NCBI RefSeq assembly: GCF_002356295.1
Contig: NZ_AP018042.1
Location: forward strand, 1,644,361 to 1,708,360
Length of the DNA: 64,000 nucleotides
Reading direction: 5' to 3'
From: Labilibaculum antarcticum
Lineage (GTDB): Bacteria > Bacteroidota > Bacteroidia > Bacteroidales > Marinifilaceae
How positions within the stretch are numbered: position 1 is the stretch's first letter; every line of letters begins with the position of its first letter. The translations under genes were made by a program, and so were the position numbers. Below are positions 44,022-52,705 of the stretch, in pieces. The notes beneath the pieces are model-generated. The model worked only from the letters and a program-made list of their open reading frames with translations, searched no databases and was not told the origin of the DNA.

Positions 44022-44627
44022 CTATTGTCTTTCAACCGAAACCAATTTCTCTGCCATACATTTCTCAAGCAAGACACTTATTCGTTCAAGTACATTATCT
44101 AATGTTCCGATTGCATCAATTGAGTGATAAACACCCTTTCCTTTATATCTCTTTGCAATTGGAGCAGTAACATCTTCATAAATTCCAAGGCGCTTTTCAA
44201 TCACTTCTCTTCCTCCATCATCTGGTCGCCCAGATGATTCGCCTCTTTTCAAAAGTCGTTGAATTAATTCTTCTTCTTCCACTTTTAATTCAATAACAAC
44301 ATCAACAACACTATTTCGTTTGGCAAGCATTCCATCAAACACATCAATTTGTCCTTCGTGCCTCGGCATTCCATCGTACACAAAGCCTTTAGCATCAATA
44401 TTGCTGTCTAAAAACTTCTCAACAATTCGATATGCCAATTTATCCGGGAAAAAATTACCTCCATCAATCAATCTTTTTGCTTCCAATCCTTCTGGTGTTG
44501 CCAATTTAATCTCTTCTCGGCACACATCACCCGTAGAAAGATGAATCAACCCATATTTTTCCTGAAGCAATTTGGACTGCGTTCCTTTTCCAGAACCTGG
44601 AGGTCCAAATAAAACAATATTCAACAT
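44022..44627 (-). CDS. adk: Adenylate kinase
   Basis: Interconverts AMP, ADP and ATP. The 201-residue product has the P-loop GPPGSGKGTQ (8-17), STGDVCREE, FVYDGMPRHEGQ (where DGFPR is usual, Met replacing Phe), and the arginines of the lid region in LLKRGESSGRPDDGGREVIEKR. The lid is of the short, zinc-free type. The start codon directly follows the hpt stop with no gap, so the two are translationally coupled. Confidence 0.94.
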   Translation of the reverse strand: MLNIVLFGPPGSGKGTQSKLLQEKYGLIHLSTGDVCREEIKLATPEGLEAKRLIDGGNFFPDKLAYRIVEKFLDSNIDAKGFVYDGMPRHEGQIDVFDGMLAKRNSVVDVVIELKVEEEELIQRLLKRGESSGRPDDGGREVIEKRLGIYEDVTAPIAKRYKGKGVYHSIDAIGTLDNVLERISVLLEKCMAEKLVSVERQ

Positions 44628-45170
44628 TTACTTTTCGATTACAGTATATACATCAGGAAGGTTTCTACCCATTCCGTCATAATCCAATCCTCTTCCAACA
44701 ATAAAATCATTTGGTATTTCCATACCAACATAGTTCAACTTCACCTCACGTATTAAAGCATCAGGCTTAAACAACATTGTAGCGATTAAAACTTCTTTGG
44801 CTTCGTAATCCTTTATTTGATCCAATGTATTTGTAATGGTAATTCCAGTATCAACGATATCTTCCAACAAAACAACTGTTCTGTCTTTTAAATCCTCAGT
44901 AAAACCCATTAATTTTTTCACCTTACCTGTTGTTCCCATACCATCGTAGGAAGACAATCTCATAAATGTGATTTGAGAATTTTCAACAGTTATTTGCTTC
45001 ATTAAATCCGAAGCGAACATGAAAGATCCGTTTAAAATACAAATAAATAAAGGATTCGTTCCCGCAAGATCCTTATTCATTTTTTCAGCCATTTGAGCAA
45101 TTACATTGTCAATTTCCTCAGCAGGAATAGACACTCTAAATTCTCGATCCAGAAGTTTTACAGTTTTCAT
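44628..45170 (-). CDS. hpt: Hypoxanthine phosphoribosyltransferase
   Basis: A purine salvage enzyme that makes IMP or GMP from the base and PRPP. The 180-residue product has the PRPP-binding VVLLEDIVDTGITITNTL (about 98-115) and the flexible-loop region with MRLSSYDGMGTTG (70-82). The family end segment PNDFIVGRGLDYDGMGRNLP is complete. It is first in hpt-adk-obgE. A TACTTTTG element on the minus strand lies about 240 bp upstream, which would make a long leader. Confidence 0.95.
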   Translation of the reverse strand: MKTVKLLDREFRVSIPAEEIDNVIAQMAEKMNKDLAGTNPLFICILNGSFMFASDLMKQITVENSQITFMRLSSYDGMGTTGKVKKLMGFTEDLKDRTVVLLEDIVDTGITITNTLDQIKDYEAKEVLIATMLFKPDALIREVKLNYVGMEIPNDFIVGRGLDYDGMGRNLPDVYTVIEK

Positions 45171-45411
45171 TGATTCAATTTTTGTCTTAGTTGTCCGATC
45201 TCCCCCAACAAGGAAACCCTTGAAATATCGGGCGTTTAAGGCAATGCCCTAAAGTATCCTTAATAAAATATGTATCTCTCTAAAAATATAGAAATAAAAA
45301 ATGTTTCAACTCCACAGTGTTACATACATTTTTTTTTTTCAAATTTACACTTGAAAAACAATAACTGTTGTAAGCAATATTGGAATTAAAACCATTCCGT
45401 CAATTTTGCTG

Positions 45412-45419
45412 CAAAAGTA
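45412..45419 (-). promoter_or_regulatory. Possible -7 element of the hpt operon
   Basis: TACTTTTG on the minus strand fits TAnnTTTG. It would give a 5' leader of about 235 nt before hpt. No TTG is evident at the -33 position. Confidence 0.35.
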
Positions 45420-45463
45420 CGATTTTTTGTCATTCTATTTATTAAATCCACGAATAAAACCAT

Positions 45464-45970
45464 ATGAAAGCAAAAGTAAGTATCATAATGGGAAGCACAT
45501 CCGATCTTCCGGTTATGGAAAAAGCCGCCAAAGTCTTAAACGACTTCAGAATCCCTTTTGAGATTCACGCACTATCTGCTCACAGAACACCTGAAGAAGT
45601 TGAAAAATTCGCAAAAGGTGCATTCGACCGAGGAATAAAAGCGATTATTGCCGGTGCAGGAATGGCAGCTCACTTACCTGGTGTAATTGCTGCTATGACA
45701 CCTATTCCTGTAATTGGAGTGCCAATTAATGCATCTTTAGATGGAATGGATGCACTTTTGAGTATTGCACAAATGCCTCCTGGAATTCCTGTTGCAACAG
45801 TTGGTATTAATGGAGCCATGAATGCAGGTATTCTTGCCGGACAAATACTTGCTATTGGTGATAGTGAATTACAAAAAGTGGTTATCGCCTTTAAAGAGAG
45901 CCTTAAAGAAAAAATGGTGAAAGCTAACGAAGAATTAGCTTCAATTAAATACGACTTCAAGACCAACTAA
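45464..45970 (+). CDS. purE: N5-carboxyaminoimidazole ribonucleotide mutase
   Basis: Class I PurE moves the carboxylate of N5-CAIR to form CAIR in purine synthesis. The 168-residue product has SIIMGSTSDLPVMEKA (5-20), SAHRTPEEV (about 39-47) with the active-site His, and GAGMAAHLPGVIAAMTPIPVIGVP (about 65-88). It normally needs PurK, whose gene is not in the window. A strong terminator follows. Confidence 0.95.
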   Translation: MKAKVSIIMGSTSDLPVMEKAAKVLNDFRIPFEIHALSAHRTPEEVEKFAKGAFDRGIKAIIAGAGMAAHLPGVIAAMTPIPVIGVPINASLDGMDALLSIAQMPPGIPVATVGINGAMNAGILAGQILAIGDSELQKVVIAFKESLKEKMVKANEELASIKYDFKTN

Positions 45971-45994
45971 CAATACGATAGAATATTTTACTTC

Positions 45995-46033
45995 AAAAAA
46001 CCACAAAACATAATAATGTTTTGTGGTTTTTTT
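45995..46033 (+). terminator. Terminator of purE
   Basis: Seventeen-bp arms (45995-46011 and 46016-46032) enclose a 4-nt loop; the right arm ends in a T-run. Confidence 0.92.
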
Positions 46034-46141
46034 ATTACATTTAACACTGGAATGATTTTGTTTACTCTACCTAATTGCAGCTTCATCTCAACACACACAA
46101 CTAACGCACCTTAACTATGTGACCAAATCAATAAAAACCGA

Positions 46142-46954
46142 ATGAAAAAAACTTACTTCCTAATTTTTCTATTATTCCCAATTCATTTATTCGCAACAAA
46201 TGAAAATCATTTAGCAGGTGCTCGTTCTCATGCCATGGGAAATTCCAGTGTTGCATTATTAGATAATTGGGCAGGCTTTCACAATCAGGCAATATTGGCC
46301 AAATTGGATCAAATATCTTTTGGGGCCTACTACGAAAATCGGTTCGAAATAAAAGAATTAAGTACCAAAGCTTTTCACTTTAACTATCCTACCAAGCTTG
46401 GAACATTTAGCATGACTTACAAGCAATTTGGTTTCAATCTTTATAAAGAATCTAAAATTGGTATTGCATATTCCCGTGCTTTAGGCAAACACTTTTGGGC
46501 CGGATTGCAATTTGATCAAATTCGAAAAGAATTGAATCAATCTTATGGCTCTCAAAGTAAATACACTTTTGAAGCAGGAATTCTCGCAGAAATATTCCCC
46601 GATATCCATTTGGGATTTCATATCTTCAATCCAAGCCAGACAAATTTCACAACTTTAGATTACGAAGATGAAATTCCTTGCATTGCAAGACTTGGTCTTT
46701 CGTGGAAATTATCTGATCAAACCATAATCACTTCTGAGGTTGAAAAAGATTTGGATCACGACATAAGAACCAAATTTGGTATCGAATACGGAATAAGCGA
46801 AATGATATCCTTACGAGCTGGCGTGAGTAATCATCCTAATTCCATTAGCATGGGAATGGGATTTTCCTACAAATTGGTAAAATCAAACATTTCATTTTCC
46901 CGACATCCGGTATTGGGCTATTCTCCTTCTGCTGATATCAATATATCATTTTAA
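46142..46954 (+). CDS. Outer-membrane beta-barrel protein of the PorV/PorQ-like superfamily
   Basis: A 270-residue exported protein: signal peptide (1-18, cut after LFA), then AGARSHAMGNSSVALLDNWAGFHNQA. This opening resembles the PorV/UPF0164 pattern G-A-R-x-x-A-M-G with a following N-x-A segment. Alternating amphipathic strands follow to a C-terminal Phe, typical of a barrel. No enzymatic domain is seen. It lies 10 bp before a larger outer-membrane protein, so the two are co-transcribed and may act together. A role in type IX secretion is possible but unproved. Confidence 0.7.
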   Translation: MKKTYFLIFLLFPIHLFATNENHLAGARSHAMGNSSVALLDNWAGFHNQAILAKLDQISFGAYYENRFEIKELSTKAFHFNYPTKLGTFSMTYKQFGFNLYKESKIGIAYSRALGKHFWAGLQFDQIRKELNQSYGSQSKYTFEAGILAEIFPDIHLGFHIFNPSQTNFTTLDYEDEIPCIARLGLSWKLSDQTIITSEVEKDLDHDIRTKFGIEYGISEMISLRAGVSNHPNSISMGMGFSYKLVKSNISFSRHPVLGYSPSADINISF

Positions 46955-46963
46955 TTTGTTCTT

Positions 46964-49003
46964 ATGATTCTCTCAAAAAAAGTCATTCTTCTCTTGAGTT
47001 TACTCAGCCTTACGCTGATATCCACATCGCAGAACACTGCATCGCAAAACGATTTAATTGAAAATTTAATTGAAGAGATTGCAGAACAAAGCGAGGAAGA
47101 ATTAGACTATTCCAATCTATTGGACGAATTGAACAAGCTTTTAATTGATCCTATCAATTTAAATAATGCGAACGAAAGTGATCTGGACAAACTATTTATT
47201 CTCAATAAAAATCAAATCACTAATTTCATTAAATACAGAGAAAGCACAGGGCAAATATTTAGTCTTTACGAATTACAGTTAATACCCGGGTTTTCGTCTG
47301 CGGTTATAAGAAATATCGCTCCTTTTGTTAACCTAAAACAGATATCACGAGATACTCTCAACACAAGAAAAAAGGCAAAACATATTCTGCTTCTAAAATC
47401 AGAAAAAACAATTGAAAAAGAGAAAGGCTATAGTACCGAGAACACAAACTCAAGATATCTTGGGAGTCCATGGAAATACTACTCACGCTACCAATATACT
47501 TCAGCTCAAAATAAAATTTCCTTTGGTTTTACATCAGAGAAAGACAAAGGAGAACCATTTTTTGAGGGAGAAAACAAAAACGGTTTCGATTTCTACACAG
47601 CTTTCGTTCAATACAATTCCAAAAGCATTTTAAAACAAGTAAACCTTGGTGATTATCAGGTGAAATTTGGACAAGGATTAAGTCTTTGGGCAGGATTAGG
47701 TGGTGGTAAATCCTCCCTAACAACCCATAATGCGTACAAATCTCAAGGAATAAAAAGCTATAAATCTACTGATGAGAATCAATTCTATCGTGGGATATCA
47801 GTACTGCTAGAGCCACTTAAAAATGTGAACCTTGCACTATTTTCTTCCTACAAAAAGAAAGATGGCAGTCTTGATTCGGATTCAATCACACCCTTTATTT
47901 CCAGCATTGTAAATACAGGATTTCATCGGAACAGTAATGAGTTTAATCAAAAACACAATTTGAAAGAAATGGTATTGGGATCCTATCTATCAGTCAATTT
48001 GAATAAAATTGAGATGGGAATATCATTCCTGCAAACTAAATACTCTCCAGAAATAAGAGGAACAGATGCACCCTACAATTATTACAATTACAAAGGGAAT
48101 AAAAACCAAAACCTTAGTTTCTACTACGAAAGCCAGTATCGATCAATACACTTATACGGAGAAATCGCGCAAAGCAAATCTGGCGGCAGAGCAATATTGC
48201 AGGGCGCAAACATACAGGCTCATCCACAATTAAATTTTGAACTGATTTATCGAAAATACGACCCAGATTATCACGCCCTTTTTTCGAATTCATTTTCAGA
48301 ACAAAGCAAAACTCAAAATGAAGAAGGTTTCTATATGGGCGTTGAATTTCATCCATATCCAAAATGGACAGTAAAAGCTTACTACGATCAGTTTAAATTC
48401 CCTTGGCTAAGATATTCCGCCAATTCGCCAAGCGAAGGACATGAGTATTTCTCTCAACTCGAATTTACACCCAGCAATTTAGTTTCTGTTTATTTCAGAT
48501 ATAAACAGGAAAACAAACCTGTAAACAATAGCTCCGACATCATAAAAGGTCTTGAAATTCAGAAGAAAAATCAATATCGTCTGCATTTATCTGCAAAAAT
48601 AAATGAGAATTGGGAAATAAGAAACAGAATTGAAGTCTCGCATTTCCAAAAAGAAAATACAAATGAGAATGGTTATCTGATTTATCAGGATTTAATCTAT
48701 CATTTTACCAAGCAACCAATATCCATAAATCTTCGTTACGCTTTATTCGACACCGAATCCTATAATTCGAGAATATACGCATACGAAAATGATATTCTTT
48801 ATGGCTACTCAGTTCCTGCTTACTATCTAAAAGGAAATCGTTTTTATTTGAACTTCAACTGGAAAGTAAACAGGAATTTAAAATTATACGTAAAATACGC
48901 TCAAACAAAATATTCAAACCAAACAAGTATAGGTTCCAGCAACTCAGAAATCAATGGCGATTCAAAATCAGAGATTAAATTACTGCTCAAATTTCGTTTT
49001 TAA
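46964..49003 (+). CDS. Helix-hairpin-helix outer-membrane protein
   Basis: A 679-residue protein that starts with a signal peptide (about 1-22) and an acidic stretch. Residues 62-122 form tandem helix-hairpin-helix motifs of the ComEA type (INLNNANESDLDKLFILN, then YELQLIPGFSSAVIRNIAPF). The rest (about 150-679) is rich in alternating aromatic strands and ends in LLLKFRF, the C-terminal Phe of a beta-barrel. ComEA-type motifs bind DNA in competence proteins, but here they sit in the periplasm or on the surface. Homologues are widespread in the phylum with no known function. It is in an operon with the smaller barrel protein. Confidence 0.75.
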   Translation: MILSKKVILLLSLLSLTLISTSQNTASQNDLIENLIEEIAEQSEEELDYSNLLDELNKLLIDPINLNNANESDLDKLFILNKNQITNFIKYRESTGQIFSLYELQLIPGFSSAVIRNIAPFVNLKQISRDTLNTRKKAKHILLLKSEKTIEKEKGYSTENTNSRYLGSPWKYYSRYQYTSAQNKISFGFTSEKDKGEPFFEGENKNGFDFYTAFVQYNSKSILKQVNLGDYQVKFGQGLSLWAGLGGGKSSLTTHNAYKSQGIKSYKSTDENQFYRGISVLLEPLKNVNLALFSSYKKKDGSLDSDSITPFISSIVNTGFHRNSNEFNQKHNLKEMVLGSYLSVNLNKIEMGISFLQTKYSPEIRGTDAPYNYYNYKGNKNQNLSFYYESQYRSIHLYGEIAQSKSGGRAILQGANIQAHPQLNFELIYRKYDPDYHALFSNSFSEQSKTQNEEGFYMGVEFHPYPKWTVKAYYDQFKFPWLRYSANSPSEGHEYFSQLEFTPSNLVSVYFRYKQENKPVNNSSDIIKGLEIQKKNQYRLHLSAKINENWEIRNRIEVSHFQKENTNENGYLIYQDLIYHFTKQPISINLRYALFDTESYNSRIYAYENDILYGYSVPAYYLKGNRFYLNFNWKVNRNLKLYVKYAQTKYSNQTSIGSSNSEINGDSKSEIKLLLKFRF

Positions 49004-49066
49004 ATGTTAAGATAATTTCGGAATTCAAGAATCCTTTCTTACATTCGAATCCGAAAATCAAGAATT

Positions 49067-49540
49067 ATGAAAAAAATACTCAACCCTTACATCGAGACCG
49101 AAAACGGAAATTGCTTCGGTTGCTCTCCAAAGAACGAACAAGGCCTGCAAATGGAATTCATGGAAGATGGTGATTTCATCATCTCAAAATGGAATCCTAA
49201 AGCTCATTTATCTGGATTTAAAAATGTGTTGCACGGAGGAATTCAAACCACAATTCTAGATGAAATTGCCTGCTGGGTGGTATTTGTAAAATGTGAAACC
49301 AGTGGTGTAACAACTGCCTTAAATGCTAAATTCAGAGGTGCTGCATTTACTGACAAAGGATTACTGACAGTGCGGGCACACTTGATTTCTAAAGAAAAGA
49401 AATTTGCCAACATTCATGCTGAAATACTAGACGAAGACGGCAAAATTTGCTCTGAAGCCGAGGTGCAATACATGATATTCCCAACCGAAATGGCCAAGAA
49501 AAGATTTGGGTATCCAGGAATAGAAGCATTCTATGAGTAA
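49067..49540 (+). CDS. PaaI-type hotdog thioesterase
   Basis: A 157-residue hotdog-fold protein that likely hydrolyses an acyl-CoA thioester. It opens with NCFGCSPKNEQGLQMEF, common in the PaaI-like group, and has the catalytic region VLHGGIQTTILDEIACWV (about 54-71) with HGG and the acidic residue four positions later. The substrate is unknown. It meets the convergent pseudouridine synthase gene with no gap: stop TAA at 49538-49540 next to TTA at 49541-49543. Confidence 0.85.
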   Translation: MKKILNPYIETENGNCFGCSPKNEQGLQMEFMEDGDFIISKWNPKAHLSGFKNVLHGGIQTTILDEIACWVVFVKCETSGVTTALNAKFRGAAFTDKGLLTVRAHLISKEKKFANIHAEILDEDGKICSEAEVQYMIFPTEMAKKRFGYPGIEAFYE

Positions 49541-50446
49541 TTACACAAGATTCATGTCATCTTTGTATTTCTCCCAACGCATTTCTTCCATTTCCATAAA
49601 ACGTCCGAATTTATAGGGTGGATCTATCGACAGATCCATCTTTTCGTTTGTAAATGGATGAGTAAACTGCAAGCCTGTTGCGCATAAAAACATTCCTTTC
49701 TTACGCAAAATCTCACCTTCACTTCCATACAATTTATCCCCTAAAATAGGAGTTCCCATTCCTGCCATATGAATCCTTAACTGGTGAGTTCTGCCTGTCT
49801 CGGGAAACAAGTGTACCATACTCAAGCTTTGATTACGAATTGAATTATTTCGACGAATTACCGCGAATGAACTCACGGCTTCCTTATCATCAACAGGCAT
49901 ATCAATTTTTCCTTTATCAGGCAAACTACCTATAACCACAGCGGTATAGCGTTTACTGATAATCCTATTCTCAAACTGTGCTCCCAAGGCTCCAATTGCC
50001 TGAGATGTTTTCGCAATCAACAACAAGCCACAAGTAGGATTATCCAGACGATGAACCGGTCGAAAAACAGGCAATGCATCAATACGTTGTGATTGCTTCA
50101 AACTAAATGGCAAAGCACTCTGTATGGTACGAAATAAATTTCCACTTACTGAAATCCCTGCAGGTTTATTAATCACCGCAATGTGCTCATCTTCATAAAC
50201 AATTTCGAGTTGTAATTCATACACCTTTGCCGGAGGCAACTCTAAATCACACAATTCAATTCGCTGTCCTTGTTTTACCCACAATCCAGTTGATGCCGAA
50301 ACACCATCAACAAGAACCGCTTTCTTCTTTATTGCTTTTTTCATTCCCTGATGAGATGAAATAGAAATAAAAATGGACGGAGCATAATCCTGCAGACGAA
50401 TCTCTCCTATGCCTTCTGGAACAATATGCGATTCAATTACTTTCAC
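49541..50446 (-). CDS. RluA-family pseudouridine synthase
   Basis: Converts uridine to pseudouridine in rRNA or tRNA. The 301-residue product has an S4-like N-terminal segment (about 15-75), the VINKPAGISV strand, the catalytic Asp in HRLDNPTCGLLLIAKT (about 132-147) where HRLDxxTSG is usual, and the closing TGRTHQLRIHM. The exact target site cannot be read from sequence. It lies tail to tail with the thioesterase gene, with no terminator between. Confidence 0.92.
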   Translation of the reverse strand: MKVIESHIVPEGIGEIRLQDYAPSIFISISSHQGMKKAIKKKAVLVDGVSASTGLWVKQGQRIELCDLELPPAKVYELQLEIVYEDEHIAVINKPAGISVSGNLFRTIQSALPFSLKQSQRIDALPVFRPVHRLDNPTCGLLLIAKTSQAIGALGAQFENRIISKRYTAVVIGSLPDKGKIDMPVDDKEAVSSFAVIRRNNSIRNQSLSMVHLFPETGRTHQLRIHMAGMGTPILGDKLYGSEGEILRKKGMFLCATGLQFTHPFTNEKMDLSIDPPYKFGRFMEMEEMRWEKYKDDMNLV

Positions 50447-50695
50447 AATACTTTAGTTTGAGTTTCTATACATGTAAGGTAAAACAAAATTCAGGACCGT
50501 ATTCGATTCATTTCTATTCTCAAGAAAAAAATGTCATTATTTTGTAACAAAACACGTCAAAGATTTGATTTCCTTTCATTTCAGCATCTAATTTTAATTC
50601 TTACTGAATTAAAACAATAACATTACCCTCTCCTGCAAACCTTTGTTCCTGACAAATATCAGTTTTTCAATATGCAGACAAAGAAACTTAAAATC

Positions 50696-50723
50696 TTGAA
50701 ATTTAAAAATTTTACTACTTTTG
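50696..50723 (+). promoter_or_regulatory. Possible promoter of ybaK-HAD
   Basis: TACTTTTG (50716-50723) fits TAnnTTTG. TTG (50696-50698) lies 17 bp upstream, slightly closer than the usual 19-21 bp. The transcript would start near 50730. Confidence 0.5.
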
Positions 50724-50748
50724 CGACTTATTAGTAAAGTATCATCTG

Positions 50749-50797
50749 GGAAACTGGTAGTTTCCGGTCAAGAAAAACAATTGTTCTCTTGAACCGG
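50749..50797 (+). promoter_or_regulatory. Two overlapping hairpins in the ybaK leader
   Basis: GGAAACT/AGTTTCC (50749-50755, 50759-50765) forms a tight hairpin with a 3-nt loop. CCGGTCAAGA (50764-50773) pairs with TCTTGAACCGG (50787-50797) with one bulged base. The two share two bases (50764-50765), so they partly compete. The second ends 15 bp before the ATG. There is no U-tract, so control of translation is more likely than attenuation. Confidence 0.5.
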
Positions 50798-50812
50798 CCA
50801 AAAAACAAAAGG

Positions 50813-51301
50813 ATGAAGAAGACAAATGCAGCCCGCATTTTAGATCGGGCGAAAATTGAATATGAGATTATCGATTATGATGTGGATCCAATAGAATTGG
50901 GTGCCGAACGCGTAGCCGAAAAAACAGGTCAACACATTCAATCTATCTTTAAAACTCTTGTCCTTACCGGAGATAAAACAGGCACCATTGTCGCTTGCAT
51001 TCCCGGAGCCTCCGAACTTGATCTTAAAGCATTCGCAACTCTTAGTGGCAATAAAAAATGTGCTATGGTTCCCATGAAAAACATTCAGGAACTCACTGGC
51101 TATATTCGTGGTGGATGTTCTCCATTAGGAATGAAAAAAGATTACCTTATCTTTATGGATATGAGTGCACTTAAGCTCGAAAACATCCTGATTAGCGCCG
51201 GTATCAGAGGCAAACAACTTAAACTAAGTCCACAAGATTTACTTAAAGTATCTGGTGCAACAACCGGAGTAATATCTACCCTTAAATCCCAAACAGCATG
51301 A
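50813..51301 (+). CDS. ybaK: YbaK/EbsC-type Cys-tRNA(Pro) deacylase
   Basis: An editing enzyme that frees mischarged cysteine from tRNA-Pro. The 162-residue product begins MKKTNAARILDRAKIEYEI, as in YbaK proteins, and has IQSIFKTLVLTGD with the catalytic Lys, VACIPGASELDLKAFA and the GYIRGGCSPLGMKKD loop (about 102-116). The ATG at 50813 is used; an in-frame TTG at 50789 lies inside the leader hairpin. The next gene overlaps by four bases (ATGA at 51298-51301). Confidence 0.92.
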   Translation: MKKTNAARILDRAKIEYEIIDYDVDPIELGAERVAEKTGQHIQSIFKTLVLTGDKTGTIVACIPGASELDLKAFATLSGNKKCAMVPMKNIQELTGYIRGGCSPLGMKKDYLIFMDMSALKLENILISAGIRGKQLKLSPQDLLKVSGATTGVISTLKSQTA

Positions 51302-51936
51302 TAGACAGCAAAGCTATAATTTGGGATTACAACGGAACTCTTTTGGACGACCTGTCAATAGGTCTTCAGAGCATTAATGAAATGCTATCGAAAAGAAAGC
51401 TTCCATTACTTAGTAAGGAAAGCTACAGAGAGGTTTTTACTTTCCCGGTAAAGAACTATTACGAATCTATTGGCTTCGATTTTGCAAAAGAAGAATGGGA
51501 TGTGGTCGCTAAAGAATTTATTTCTCTGTACTCATCACTATTGCCAAAATCAAATATATTTCCTGAAGCCATACAGCTTCTCTCTCACTTTTCATCTTTA
51601 GGTAAAAGGCAATTTATCTTATCGGCGATGGAGCAAAATATGCTAACTCATTCGGTTAAAACTGAAAACATAGGCAATTTTTTCTCTGAAATTTCCGGAA
51701 TTGATAACATATATGCCAGCTCGAAAATTGAGAATGGAATACAAATGATTAAAAATAATCAGCTAGCACCCAAAGATGTTTGTCTTTTAGGTGACACAAC
51801 CCACGATTACGAGGTTGCTCAGGAATTAGGCTGTTATTGCATATTAATTGCGGCAGGACATCAATCTATTACAAAATTAAAACAGACAGGTTGCCCCATT
51901 GTGGTCAATCATCTTAACGATATTATAAAGAATTAA
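51298..51936 (+). CDS. HAD-family hydrolase with a DxN motif
   Basis: A 212-residue phosphoglycolate-phosphatase-like protein. Motif I reads WDYNGTLLDD (9-18): nucleophile Asp10 is kept but the second Asp, the usual acid/base, is Asn12. Motif II is ILSAMEQ with Ser, a Lys is in YASSKIENGIQM, and motif IV is LLGDTTHDYEVA. The W-D-x-N-G-T variant recurs in related HAD proteins, so it is a subfamily trait, and turnover may be slow or specialised. Translation is coupled to ybaK by an ATGA overlap, hinting at a linked role in tRNA or nucleotide quality control. Confidence 0.8.
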   Translation: MIDSKAIIWDYNGTLLDDLSIGLQSINEMLSKRKLPLLSKESYREVFTFPVKNYYESIGFDFAKEEWDVVAKEFISLYSSLLPKSNIFPEAIQLLSHFSSLGKRQFILSAMEQNMLTHSVKTENIGNFFSEISGIDNIYASSKIENGIQMIKNNQLAPKDVCLLGDTTHDYEVAQELGCYCILIAAGHQSITKLKQTGCPIVVNHLNDIIKN

Positions 51937-51993
51937 ACAACCATTTTTATTTTTCAGTAACTACTATTTTTAAACCTAAACAATCATTTTAAG

Positions 51994-52674
51994 ATGAAAA
52001 AATTACTTGTAATCTTCGCTGTTCTAGCTTCTTTCGCAGTGAATGCACAAAATTTCCAGTTGCACCGCGATTTCGACAGAGATCAATTTACTTCTACTTT
52101 CGAAATGTTTAAAATGGACAAATGGGGTAACACTTTTACTTTCGTAGATTTTGATTATGATGCGGAAAATGGAATCAACCAAGGTTATTTCGAGATTGCA
52201 CGTGTATTGAAGACGGAAAAAATGCCAATTGGTATTCACGTTGAGTACAATGGTGGTGTTGGAAACGCAGAAACTGATTTTGGCGATTTCGGTTACACAA
52301 TTAATAATGCTTGGATTTTCGGTCTTAACTACGCTAAAGGTGGTGCTAAATCTGGATTCTCAACTTATGCAGGTTACAAAGCAATTAAAGATGCTGGTGA
52401 AGCTAACTTCCAAATCACAGGTACTTGGTATGTAAACTTCTTCGATGGAAAAATGACTTTCTCTGGATTTGCTGACCTTTGGTCGGAAAATGGAGACGAT
52501 GAAGCTATTGCTGCTGGTAGTGTTTCTGACGAACTGGTTTTCTTAACAGAGCCTCAAATCTGGTACAACGCAACAGAAAACCTATCAATCGGTAGCGAGG
52601 TAGAGATCTCAAACAATTTTGCTGGTGACGACTTTAAAATTCGTCCTACTTTAGCTCTAAAATGGAATTTCTAA
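51994..52674 (+). CDS. DUF5020 family outer-membrane protein, Tsx-like
   Basis: A 226-residue exported protein: signal peptide (1-18, cut after VNA), then NFQLHRDFDRDQFTSTFEMFKMDKWGNTFTFVDFDY, the pattern of DUF5020. Regular amphipathic strands end in LALKWNF, with the terminal Phe of an outer-membrane barrel. The family resembles the Tsx nucleoside channel in layout. It lies 31 bp before an AzgA-type purine permease, which supports a role as the outer-membrane pore for purines or nucleosides; that is inference. Confidence 0.8.
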   Translation: MKKLLVIFAVLASFAVNAQNFQLHRDFDRDQFTSTFEMFKMDKWGNTFTFVDFDYDAENGINQGYFEIARVLKTEKMPIGIHVEYNGGVGNAETDFGDFGYTINNAWIFGLNYAKGGAKSGFSTYAGYKAIKDAGEANFQITGTWYVNFFDGKMTFSGFADLWSENGDDEAIAAGSVSDELVFLTEPQIWYNATENLSIGSEVEISNNFAGDDFKIRPTLALKWNF

Positions 52675-52705
52675 TTCAAACCGAATTAAAAACAAACAAA
52701 CAATC

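Larger units (their letters stand above)
50447..50812. other. Divergent region with a structured leader for ybaK
   Basis: A promoter-like pair lies at 50696-50723 and two hairpins lie between it and the ybaK start. No gene is present. The left part serves the divergent pseudouridine synthase gene, but no clear promoter was found for it. Confidence 0.55.

Noticed and set aside
45171-45463. Purine riboswitch between hpt and purE
   Set aside because: No purine-aptamer core or matching stems were recognised; the region is AT-rich and unstructured to the eye.
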